Shown here: positions 10,564-20,492 of the stretch, piece by piece
Layout of the letters: each line of letters opens with the position of its first letter
How positions within the stretch are numbered: position 1 is the first letter of the stretch
Assembly: GCA_030867875.1 (NCBI GenBank)
Contig: JAOWCC010000577.1
Span: 87,773,740 to 87,837,739, forward strand
Direction of reading: 5' to 3'
From: Actinernus sp. WN-2022
Taxonomy: Eukaryota; Cnidaria; Anthozoa; Actiniaria; Actinernidae
Length of the DNA stretch: 64,000 bases
Notes under the pieces: generated by a model
What the model saw: the letters and a program-made list of their open reading frames with translations, nothing else
What the model was told of the DNA's origin: nothing
Database searches by the model: none
Translations under genes and position numbers: made by a program

Positions 10564-10734
10564 CCCAGCTCTTCCCTGCTGCTATCAAAACCCTCCCCGG
10601 CTTTAGGTTTGACTGGACCAGGTTTCCATTATCATCATGTGACCGATTTATAGACCTTTGATTGGTTGGTTTCCTCATTAATTATTCATGTGTATGAGAT
10701 GTGGAGTTGAACTCCTCGTAAACGTATTCGACGT

Positions 10735-10923
10735 CAAGAACCCATAACTAAGAGCGTCCATATCCACAAGTTGGGCTATTTTTAGATTATTTCTGCCGCC
10801 AATTAGTGGGTTACACCCGTGGCAGAACAAAAGATGCCTCCGTTCTAAAAAGAACCTAACTTGTGAAAATGCCGTAGCATAGAGGTAGTATGGGAGATTC
10901 TCGCACTTGGTTATGGGCTCTTG
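10735..10923. mobile_element. hAT-like MITE, family CAGGAGCCCAT, copy A1
   Basis: The ends are CAAGAACCCATAACTAAGAG and the inverse ACTTGGTTATGGGCTCTTG. The termini and the inner text (gcgtccat, gttatttttagatt, aaaagatgcctc) match the elements at 13,577 and 29,147. Only its last 28 bases are shared with the start of duplication copy B at 39,524. Confidence 0.65.
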
Positions 10924-13570
10924 CTGAAGTCGATTGCAATGTTCTTGACTTCTAGTTCTGCCGCTGGGGGCCTATGACATCATCAATATGATCTTAACAC
11001 TGCGCATGAAATGAAATGAAATGAAAACAGAAGTCCGTTACAGCTTCTGATGCAGAAAATAACTAGAAGCTATTAGAATTAGTCGGTTAAGTATCTAATA
11101 CGGCTGTCTGTCGTTACAAGTCATACGTATTTTTGCATACGTATTAAACTTTTTTTGTTTATTATATAAATTCTGCCAAGAAATGACATTTTGTTTCCAT
11201 AACAACGAATAGCTCGCGCACGCGCGCACTCGTGATGGAGAAGCCATTTGACTGTAATTGCCCAAAATACGGTATCATATTTGTTGCCGTCTTGTGCGTA
11301 CTTCGTGCGTTCTTGGCAGAATTATATGATAAAATAGATCAATTATCAATGAACTCGAATTACGAATTCAGTTTGAGATATCTCGATTAATGCACGAGCT
11401 ATTAACTGCTCCGCGAGAACCCTTTACAAATTAATAAGTATATATTCTCCCCACCCACAAGCTCTAATTTCACCCGTTGCTCGAGTACGGACTCGATCCC
11501 GTCCTCCTATTCCACCCCACCCCCTTTCTACCTTAACTAGTCCACCATGTGGAAAAGGATGGCGGCTGTATACAAATGACCACAATTCCTTACGAACCTA
11601 ACATAGTACAGATAACAGTAAAAAACATGTATTCTCTTAAATAACATTAGCTTGGTAACAGCATTTGTACCAATATGGTTTAAAGATTTAAAGAGTTCTT
11701 CTCGCTCAAGTACAAGCCATCTTTTCCCGCGCGGTGAACCAATTTTCTGTTTCGTGAGGACTGAGTAGACTGAGTCAGTATGAGTCTCTTGAAAAGATGG
11801 TCTCATGGGAAAGGCGCCTACCAAAGTTGACCTCTCTTAAAAAGGATCTTTATCTCGTGCTCATATATATAAATTGATATTTAAGACTGTTTGCCTCTGG
11901 ATCGCATCATAGTCAATGCACGCAATCAAACTAGAATTCCATGCAGTTTCTCGTTTATACCACAAGGTCGAGTGTGACACTCACAGGGTTTCAATCGGCT
12001 CTAATTCATACCAGATGAGGACGTCCCGTAGCCTTTCCCTGGATGACGTTTTAAAATAGACCTCACGCCAAGAATGGACTCACGATCGAAGCATCTCTCT
12101 GGCTAACAAAACTCCTCTCCTACTCCCCCTCCATGACCCAGCAGGCAATCCAACTTACCAAATAGCTACATCATTATGGAACTTAGTTTAGAGTGAAGCT
12201 TTCGTGTTGCTACTTTGTCGTTTACATTGCAGCATTTAGTACACAGTCCTCGAGTTTGGGATAGGTATAGTCAAGTATAGATAACCCGGAGGGCTGTTAA
12301 GTCTGTCTCAGTGTGAGCGCTGCGTTCCTGGTTGTATCTTTAGTGTTTTAGACTGGAAACATAACCATTGGAAGCTGTGTCTATGAGAGCATATTTAGGA
12401 CAAACTGAATAGCTTAATAATGCGAATACATTATAGCATCGATTCAAAAACCGATTCACATGGAACCTAACTATTCTAAGGAATCAGTGTCTGCTATATT
12501 GATTATGCATGTTGTTTTGAAGCCTGCAACATTAATGTTTGAGAAATTGTAAGGTTATCTGTTTACTATAGCGCGCTGACTCACCCAAAATAATTCGGTT
12601 ACAATAATAAATTTCTCTTAAAAGTAGTATTTTTCATACACTCGACTGAATCCCTGCCATCATTCATCAAAATTTTCACAACTTTTCTCCAGTATACCTG
12701 GAAAGCATACTCTGCTAATCTGAGTAGTTATTTTTGTCTTTCGTCATGAGAAAGTTGATCATTTGGGAGTTGATAGTGTACCGTTAATTGCTCTACAAGA
12801 ATTTACGCACGTTTAAAAATCAATTTGTGGTGACAATCCCTTCATGCAATGATTAATCATTTCATAAAATACACTTAAATATCACATGATCCCGACACTT
12901 TCCTAATACTGCTATATTCATTTTAATTTTTTGACCGAAGGGCACAAAGTTAGCTGCTGACACATAGATATTTGATTCTTGGGTTATGTGAAGTTCCGGA
13001 CGCTTATTGCGGAACGAATCGAATGACACCCCGTTGCCTAATGACTGGTATTACTTTCATAAATACCTCCCGCTATGGGTCATTCGCGTCTAAATGCAAC
13101 TTTAGAACGGCCACCAGCAGGCGGCGATATTCATGAAACAATGACAGACGAATCAGTAAGGAGGGTTGTGAAGATGAAACTTTGGGACGCCTATTTTGTT
13201 ATTTGTACTGCTGTGCCTATCAGTTTGTCGTTTATATAATATGCTGCATTTATACTACGCAAGGTTCTAGAGAAGAATAATTGACGACCCGGGGAGTTTC
13301 TTAGTGCAAGCAACGATCGAGTGCTGACCCGTTCTTAGTTTAGATCATAGCGTACACCAGGGAGATGAATCTATATATGATATTACAGCATTTTCGCAAC
13401 TCAGTGTTCAAATTCTAGACTATTTTTTAGCGCAATACTTCTTTCCAAAGCGAAAATAACACTTATATTTGGCCAACACACAACAAAAATAAAACTTCTC
13501 AGTTTTGTAATTTTCGAACTAAGCAGAATTTCGCAATGTTCAAAACGCTTTGGATTGTTTTTTTTGTTAC
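10924..13570. other. Duplicated segment without recognisable gene (copy A)
   Basis: Colinear with 39,547-42,471. It holds an inverted pair around ATAAATTCTGCCAAGAA (about 11,160-11,183) and TTCTTGGCAGAATTATAT (about 11,310-11,327), likely a small foldback element, and a short (ATGAA)n run near 11,006. Otherwise no domain, RNA gene or long ORF is visible. Confidence 0.5.
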
Positions 13571-13576
13571 CTTGGT

Positions 13577-13828
13577 CAGGAGCATTCCTATGTCATAGGC
13601 TGGGGCCCCAGCACAGGAGTAGATGTGGCTATATTTAGAATTCGAATTCCCGCGTTGAAAGTGAAAAGAATGATAACGAAGAATAATGAGAAGTAACGTA
13701 TTTGGCTAAGACAACATGGCCTTTGTTTATTTCGCGCGAAATGCAATTCTAAATATAGCCACATCTACTCCTGTGCTGGGAACAGACCCAATGGGGAGGA
13801 TGTGGACGCTCTTGGTAATGGGCTCCTG
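13577..13828. mobile_element. hAT-like MITE, copy A2
   Basis: The arms CAGCACAGGAGTAGATGTGG and its inverse give a foldback, and the ends are CAGGAGC and GGTAATGGGCTCCTG. CCTTGGT lies directly outside both ends, a 7-bp direct flank. Compared with copy B (42,478-42,740) the left end lacks 12 bp (cccattaccaag). Confidence 0.8.
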
Positions 13829-14020
13829 CCTTGGTTTAGTCTGGATGTTTTCACCAGCCAACACGGCATATAATTGGCCGACGCAACTCGCGATTGAACT
13901 AAAATGGCCCAGAACACACAAGCCGACAAACTCACAACGTTTCGCCGTACGTAACATCTCATTCGGCCAAAAAACATGCTTAGCCAATCACAACGCAGTA
14001 TTCACATTAATGAGATTCAT

Positions 14021-14275
14021 ACCGGTTAGCTCAGTGGTAATCTCCGGTCTGTCGTGCGGGAGGTTGCGGTTTCAAACCCCGGCCGGACCAACACTCTTAA
14101 AATAACTGAGTAGAAGGTGCTGCCTTTGTGATCGAACTGCAAATGGTTTGACCTTCACGTCTTCCCAGATAAGGACGATAAATCGTAGGCCATCAGAGAC
14201 CTCCATAGAGGGGCTTTAAGCCTGTTGAGGTTCTCCGTCCACCTTCGAGTGGTAAAACAGAATAAATCAAATATT
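14021..14275 (+). repeat. tRNA-derived SINE (copy A)
   Basis: The head reads ACCGGTTAGCTCAGTGGTAA (A box TAGCTCAGTGG) and, 45 bp on, GCGGTTTCAAACCCCGGCC (B box), with a T-arm-like stem. An unrelated body with AGATAAGGACGATAAATCGT follows. It lacks a sound anticodon arm, so it is a SINE and not a tRNA gene. The twin is at 42,935. Confidence 0.75.
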
Positions 14276-14782
14276 CATCTCTATCTCCTTCCCTCAGTGC
14301 ACACAGTGATGACATTTTCATTGATAAGATCGTCGATTCTTTATCACACAAAACATGCCACGTCACCTGTATAGTAACTGGTGTTGGTAAAATGAACCCA
14401 GCCACAGTCTACTGGAAACTCGCCATCTGATTGGCTAGCACGGTCTATATATTGATCGGATAGTCCGATTGATACCCCAGGAGGCCTTCACCTCTCAAAA
14501 CCTTGCATTTTATTGGACCCCATTTGGACTGCACTGACAAAGAATTCCATTGTTTTAGGGTTAGGGTTTGTATTGTTTCAGGGTTAGGCATTGTTTGGAT
14601 AGCCAATACTATTCCAGGTTCCGAGGAGGTGAAGGCCGCCCCGATTGATAGCGCGCGCTGCAGACAAAAATCACTAAAAAAACTGCCTTTTTTGCTAGAA
14701 CAATTAGACTGGCTCGCTTTTGGTTTCTATATATAGACTTTGATAGTTGACTCGTAGCTGCACCCGTCGTCAACTATCAGCC

Positions 14783-15158
14783 GTTATAGTTCACCACAAA
14801 ATTTTGGCGCGCGCTCATTGGTCAAAATCGATCACGTGACGTGATAGTTGTCGTCCGCGGAGGCAAACGATCAGGCGTTATAGTTCACCACAAAATTTTG
14901 GCGCGCGCTCATTGGTCAAAATCGATCACGTGACGTGATAGTTGTCCTCCGCGGAGGCAAACGATCTGGCGTTATAGTTCACCACAAAATGTTGGCGCGC
15001 GCTTATTGGCTAAAAGCGATCACGTGACGTGATAGTTGTCGTCCGCGGATGAAAACTATCAGGCGTTATAGTTCACCACAAAATTTTGGCGCGCGCTCAT
15101 TGGCTAAAAGCGATCACGTGACGTGATAGTTGTCGTCCGCGGAGGCAAACTATCAGGC
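14783..15158. repeat. 94-bp minisatellite, four units (copy A)
   Basis: Units begin GTTATAGTTCACCACAAAAT at 14,783, 14,877, 14,971 and 15,065, an exact 94-bp period. Every unit contains GCGCGCGCT-ATTGG and GATCACGTGACGTGATAGTT, i.e. a CACGTG palindrome next to an inverted CCAAT-like box. Copy B has three units. Confidence 0.95.
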
Positions 15159-15640
15159 GATAGTGCCCGCTGACAGCGGAAGACGATTTTGTGATGAACA
15201 ATAACGACAAATAGACTGTGTTTGTCTCGGAACTATCGGCTGATAGGTTCCCTTGGAAATTTGATGTTCTTAAAACTAGCATATAAGCCCTCGAACTTCG
15301 TTCTCGGGCTTATATTTGTTTTAAGAACATCAAATTTCCGCTGGCAACTATCAGCCGATAGTTCCTCGATGGACACAGTCTATATATTTGTATAATAGTG
15401 CCCGCTGAGAGCGGAAGACGATTTTGTGATGAACAATAACGACAAATAGACTTAGTTCTCGGGCTTATATTTGTTTTAAGAACATCAAATTTCCGCGGGC
15501 AACTATCAGCCGATAGTTCCTCGACGGACACAGTCTATTTGTATAATAGTGCCCGCTGAGAGCGGAACATAACAACAAATAGAGTGTGTCTGTCTCGGAA
15601 CTATCGGCTCATAGTTCCCCTTGGAAATTTCATGTTCTTG
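15159..15640. repeat. Complex foldback block next to the minisatellite (copy A)
   Basis: A long palindrome at about 15,209-15,390 (ACTATCGGCTGATAG and AAATTTGATGTTCTTAAAAC with their inverses) is followed by two partial direct copies of one arm, each carrying GTGCCCGCTGAGAGCGGAA. The ORFs reported in it are shadows of the repeat. Confidence 0.85.
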
Positions 15641-15761
15641 GCAACTCAAATCCTGAACTCAAGGTGTTTCCAAAGGTATTTCTCAACAGAGCCAGAGATA
15701 TAGAAAGACAATAATGCCTCTCTAGCTTGTTTAACGACAATATAAATAACTCTAACCAGCA

Positions 15762-16097
15762 AACAAATTAAGAACCTTCCGTACCTTTAAAACAGAGGTC
15801 GCGCTAGAGGATTATCTCGTCTCTTACAAATAAAGAACATTAAACAGCGAATTTCACTAACTAAGATAAGAAGAAGCAATCCTAATTTAATTACTGAAAA
15901 GGGGAGACCTGTACGCCATTACATATCCCCCTCCCGAAGATAGGCGGTGCCCTTTTTGTACCATTGAAAATGAAGATGAAAAACGGTTTTTCACCAATTG
16001 TGGATTTTACACTAACCTAAAAAGACAATTGACTAAAGATCTGAGAGAACAGAACAACCTCCAATTTCAACACCTAGCTGTTGATTTACGCTACTAA
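15762..16097 (+). pseudogene. LINE ORF2 C-terminal zinc-binding fragment (copy A)
   Basis: One frame of 111 codons, with a few stops, reads NKLRTFRTFKTEVALEDYL, then KRGDLYAITYPPPEDRRCPF, then FCTIENEDEKRFFTNCGFY, ending at a stop after HLAVDLRY. The pattern of R-x-CPFC, an acidic E-E-DE patch and F-x-x-C matches the Cys/His-containing tail found after the reverse transcriptase in several LINE clades. Both duplication copies carry the same decayed fragment, so it predates the duplication. No RT domain lies upstream. Confidence 0.65.
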
Positions 16098-16441
16098 TAA
16101 ATCCACCAAGAAAATTAATTAAAACTATTTCGAAATACATTGATGATTGCTTCTAAAAGAGGAAAACGGCACTGCCTTAGATACATGTAGCTTTTCGTTT
16201 TTATTCAGTCTACTATTATTATTGGAATCGCAATCATGTAAAAGTATTTTTACAAAGTGCCAATAAGCAATCGCTGTAGTAGTAGTAGTATAACTTTATT
16301 TAAGCACGCTAGCCCTGTCAACAGCAGCTGATTTACACAAGGGGCGTGACAGAAATATAAAATTTACAAAATATAAAAATATATTATGAATATAGATAAA
16401 AACAAAATGTTTGAATATTACGTAATAATGATTAAATAATT

Positions 16442-19342
16442 TTATAGCTGGTATTCTTGAGCGGCAATTTTAGTCTTGAAAGAAGGGAATGAATTGGAGT
16501 CCCTAATTTCATTATGGAGCGAGTTCCATATTTTAGCCCCACTGTACGATAAACTCTTTTTCATACTTTCGGTTTTGGGTAAAGGTAACTGCAGTGAGGA
16601 ATTGGAGCCCCTAAGATTGTATTCCGTGACCTCAGATTTCTGTTTAAACAGATCTATAAGACAAATTGGGGCTTGACCATTTATAACTTTGTACATTTGT
16701 TTCGCCTTATTTTTAGCCCTTTGAGTTTCAAGTGTTTCCCACCCTAGAGCATCTAATGCTTCAAGGTGGGGAGCATCGTTTCTCAAATTCAATATTATCC
16801 GAGCAGCTCTATTCTGTAATATTTGCAAACGTTTGGAGTGTCCGTGACCTAGGGTGTCCCATACCTCACTACAGTAATTGAAATGGGGGTTAATAAGGGC
16901 ATTGTAAATATCTACAAGGGTATCTCTATCTACAAAGTCCCTCACTCTGCGTAGAGCTCCTATTCCTGAGGACACTTTTTTAGCAATTTGACCAACATGT
17001 TTGTCCCAGGCCAAATATTGATCAATCTCAACACCTAATACCCTGCTATTGAAGACCTGTTCAATTTGGACCTGTTCAATTTCAATCTTTGGCTGTTTGA
17101 CAAGATTTTTAAGTTTAAAGTGGGATCCAATCAGCAGAAATTCAGTTTTCGCTACGTTGAGACTCAATTTGTTTGCCAGGAGCCACCCCTTTACTTAGTT
17201 AAGGTCACTATTCATGGCCATCTCAAGTTCCTCTAACGATCCCCCCGAAACGGTTAAATTCGTGTCATCAGCAAACATACGAGATGTTGAGTGCTTTAGA
17301 CATTCCGGTAGATCGTTAATATATAAGAGGAAGAAGAGAGGGCCAAGGATAGACCCTTGCGGGATTCCACAAGTTATCCGGCTTTCGGAGGATACCGAGT
17401 CATTTAGCTGGCATATTTGTTTACGATCAGTTAAATATGATTGTAATAGATTTAAGGCATTTTCAGTTATTCCATGGATTTCCAATTTACGTAAGAGTAT
17501 TTTATGATTTACTGTATCGAATGCCTTTTTTAGGTCTAAAAATACGACCAAGTTAAACATTTTACGATCCATATTAACATACCAGCTGTTAGTACAGTCA
17601 AGAAGGGCTGAAACAGTTGAGTGTAGCTTCCGAAAGCCAAATTGATGATTAGAAATTAATTTATTGCTAGAAAGGTACTCGTAAAGCTGGTCATAGATAA
17701 TTCTTTCCATGATCTTGCTGATAACCGGCAGGATAGAGATCGGTCTGTAATTATCTGGCAAATTACGAGCACCTTTTTTATACTGAGGTATGACTCTGGC
17801 TATTTTCCAATCAGAAGGAAAACAACCAGTAGATATTGCATAATTAAATACAAAAGTAAGCGACGGGGAAATAGCTGAACCCGCAGCTTTCAATATTTTT
17901 CCAGATAATTTATCAACACCTTTGGCTTTAGATCTGGATAGGCCACTTAAGAGCTTTAACACCTTCTCGTTACTGACAGTTCTAAAGTTCGAAAACGTGG
18001 ACTTAGAAGGCTTAATAAAACTTTCAAAGTTGACGTTGGAATCGGTCATGGTCTGCGCAAGACTAGGACCAATATTGGAAAAATATTTGTTGAAACCCTC
18101 AGCTATCTCCTCCCGCGAATTAATGTTAACGCCATTTATTTTTAGCTCATTAACTACGGTTTGGCTTGAAGAGCGACCGAGTAAGTTGTTGATTGTTTTC
18201 CAAGTTTGTTTCGGATTATGCTGTTGAGAAGCTATTGTATTACGATAGTAATTAGCCTTTGCTATTTTTAGCGCTATGTTAACCTTATTCCTGGCTGATT
18301 TGTATTCATTCCAATCGATACTTTGTTTTGATATAATTGCTTTGCGCTTGTATCTGTCTCTTGTGTGAATCAATTCCTTTATGTCTTTAGTCAACCACGG
18401 AATATTGAAGGACCTTGGTCTTTTGTGTTGTATTGGAGCATGCTTGTCCAAGACTTCCAGGAATAATGTTTTCCAAGAGAACCACATCGAGTCCACCTCT
18501 TTTTCGTGGACAATTTCCTCCCAGGGTTGATTAGAAAGGTCTTCAATAAATCGTTGTTGACTAAACTTTTTCATGTTTCTAACTTCGATTAATGTAGCTT
18601 TAGCATGAGATTTCGTTACTGGATTTATCTTTCTGACTCCAAAAATTTAACTGTGGTCACTCATTCCAGTGTGGATGACACCCGATAAGGCAATCTTTTC
18701 GGGTGACGTTGTTACGTAATGATCAATTAGGGTTCTCGATGAGCTAGTTATCCGAGTGGCCTCTGTTATTAATTGAGTCAGCTGATAAGTCTCGTAAAGT
18801 GTTTTGAGCGATTTGGTTGATTGGTTAGGTGTGTGCTTCAACAAATCACAATTTAGATCCCCAAGGAGATGGAATTCTTTGTTTTCATCATCAACTGCCT
18901 TTGTCATATTTTCCAAACTGTTGAAGAATTCACATGAACAGTCTGGAGGACGATAAACAGTCGAGACAATGAAGGGTTTACTATTTGGTTTGATTATTTC
19001 GATGCAAATTGCTTCGAGATCCACTGGGACTAAGTCATCCCGAATACGATAGTTGACCGAATTTCTTATATATATACAAACGCCTCCCCCTCTACGGGAT
19101 CTATCTCTTCTGACTATGTTGAAGCCACAGATTTTAACTTCATCATTTAATATCGTCTCATCAAGCCTAGTTTCGTTAAAAGCAAAAAGATCTAATGAAT
19201 TAAAAAGATTAGATATTCTCAGTTCATCGATATGCTTGGGCAAGCTGACAATATTTAGTAGAGCTATTTTAAAACCACGTACATTGGGGATTGAATGTAT
19301 TTCCTTCACTGACTCAAAATCGCCACTCACAGAACCATTTAA
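16442..19342 (-). pseudogene. LINE ORF2: AP endonuclease and reverse transcriptase
   Basis: All parts lie in one minus-strand frame. The endonuclease (19,330-18,650) has FNETRLDETI, RRGGGVCIYIR, VSTVYRPPDCS, LLGDLNCDLL and GMSDHS. After a linker, the reverse transcriptase (about 17,900-17,195) has FRKLHSTVSALLD, FLDLKKAFDTVNH, GIPQGSILGPLFFLLYINDL and FADDTNL. The C-terminal part (17,167-16,442) has NYCSEVWDTLG and YSGAKIWNSLHNEI. Two TAA codons interrupt it, at 18,647-18,649 (between GMSDHS and IFGVRK, where TTA would restore Leu) and 17,195-17,197 (between SDLN and VKGWLL). There is no ATG between the ORF1 stop and the endonuclease domain. About 960 codons in total. Confidence 0.9.
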
Positions 19343-20410
19343 TCAATTATTAGTATTTAAGAAATCGCTAAAATTCTTCTGGAGCAAACTACTACCGCTA
19401 GGATTCAAATGAAGTCCGCGATAGTTAAGATGATTAGCGTTAATATTCGCATGAGATAAAAAATTCCAACCATTAGTGTTGGAAGACGACCGTAAAATGC
19501 AGTTAGTTTCCTTTACCTTACCGATCAGTTCCTGACTGTCCGTCCGGTGAAGTAGTTCCGAGATGATAACAGAGGTATTGGGCGACTCTCGCTGTATCTG
19601 GTGACCCAACTCTGTTATACTGTCGGCAATTTCCTGTGGCTCTGAAGACCTCAAATCATTAGTTCCAACATGTAGTATCAACTTGTCTGGCTTTTTGAGA
19701 ATGTGTGGCTTAATGTAATGATGCATATCTGACATAGTGGCTCCCGAGAAAGCCTTACCCGACACACGCTGGCTAGCGCTCGATATTTCCCAGCCTTTGA
19801 CGTACCTGAGGATGGAGTCACCGGCAATAATTACATGATCCTTAGGCCTTTCATGGACGTGGGTGCCTGAAGTTTCCAACTCTGATTGAACAGGAGCCGA
19901 CTGATTTCCCTTGTTTTTGTTTCTCTTTTTCTTGTCACTGTTATTGCCATTAGCAAAATTTTGCTGACTCTCATCTTCAAGCAAGTCTGACGTGAGCTGA
20001 CCTTGCGTAGCTGTTTTCTTTTTGTTTTGTTTTTGCCTTTTTGCTTTCTTCGGTTGAGAAGAAACCGGTGGCGTTATGTCTATTATATGTAAATCGGTAT
20101 CTTCGATACGGCTTGACGGCAAGTTTGATGGCAATGGGTTGTTAGGGCATAAGACCTTATTTACGCTTGGGGCATAGTGCCGTTGCATTGCCCCAATTGC
20201 GATTATTAGGCCGTCCTTTTCATGACTTACTTGGGTCAATTCCATTTCAAGCGATTTGACGTGAAGCCGAAGGCGAGAAATTTCATCAACTTTAGACTTT
20301 AGTTCTTCGTCTCTGTTACCGTCGTCTGCCCCGCTATAGGCACTCCGACATGATATAGCCTCTACTTTTTCACTTAGGCAAGTAATGGAGCTTTCGATGG
20401 ATTCAAACAT
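19343..20410 (-). CDS. LINE ORF1 with coiled coil and SGNH-type esterase domain
   Basis: The 355-residue protein starts at an ATG. Residues about 1-80 are heptad-rich (ELKSKVDEISRLRLHVKSLE), then a basic, low-complexity linker with KKAKRQKQNKKK and DKKKRNKNKGN. From about residue 190 an SGNH/GDSL hydrolase-like domain follows: VIIAGDSILRYVKG (nucleophile Ser in GDS), VSGKAFSGATMSDM, KLILHVGTNDLR (the GTND block) and a C-terminal GLHLNPSG with the His. CR1-type ORF1 proteins carry such an esterase. Upstream of the ATG the same frame reads ACSNCKS, with a CxxC, back to a stop near 20,502. It ends at a TGA at 19,343-19,345 that lies in frame with ORF2. Confidence 0.88.
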   Translation of the reverse strand: MFESIESSITCLSEKVEAISCRSAYSGADDGNRDEELKSKVDEISRLRLHVKSLEMELTQVSHEKDGLIIAIGAMQRHYAPSVNKVLCPNNPLPSNLPSSRIEDTDLHIIDITPPVSSQPKKAKRQKQNKKKTATQGQLTSDLLEDESQQNFANGNNSDKKKRNKNKGNQSAPVQSELETSGTHVHERPKDHVIIAGDSILRYVKGWEISSASQRVSGKAFSGATMSDMHHYIKPHILKKPDKLILHVGTNDLRSSEPQEIADSITELGHQIQRESPNTSVIISELLHRTDSQELIGKVKETNCILRSSSNTNGWNFLSHANINANHLNYRGLHLNPSGSSLLQKNFSDFLNTNN

Positions 20411-20492
20411 GCTTTTGCAATTGGAACAAGCACTAGAGACGCCATCCGTCCGATCGACGGCGTAGATACTAGCGGGAGAGCGTGTTATGGCC

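Larger units (their letters stand above)
16278..20492 (-). mobile_element. Nearly intact CR1-group LINE, only in copy A
   Basis: The minus strand carries ORF1 (20,410-19,343) and ORF2 (19,342-16,442), then a 3' UTR ending in (TAC)n at about 16,278-16,291. Copy B runs straight across the site (AGCAATCGCTGT joined to CTGAGTC at about 45,533-45,558), so the insertion is absent there. An esterase-type ORF1 plus AP endonuclease plus RT is characteristic of the CR1 group. The element is young: the coding frame is broken only by single nonsense codons. Confidence 0.9.

Noticed and set aside
14021..14094. tRNA gene (also at 42,935 and 56,030)
   Set aside because: A and B boxes are present but no sound anticodon arm, and each is followed by a SINE body; they are SINE heads.
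13716..14105. 129-codon plus-strand ORF over the MITE and SINE
   Set aside because: It spans a foldback element and a tRNA-derived head; the reading frame is incidental.
15097..15531. Minus-strand ORFs with repeated LVLRTSNFQGNLSADSS text
   Set aside because: They are translations of the palindromic repeat block, not protein genes.
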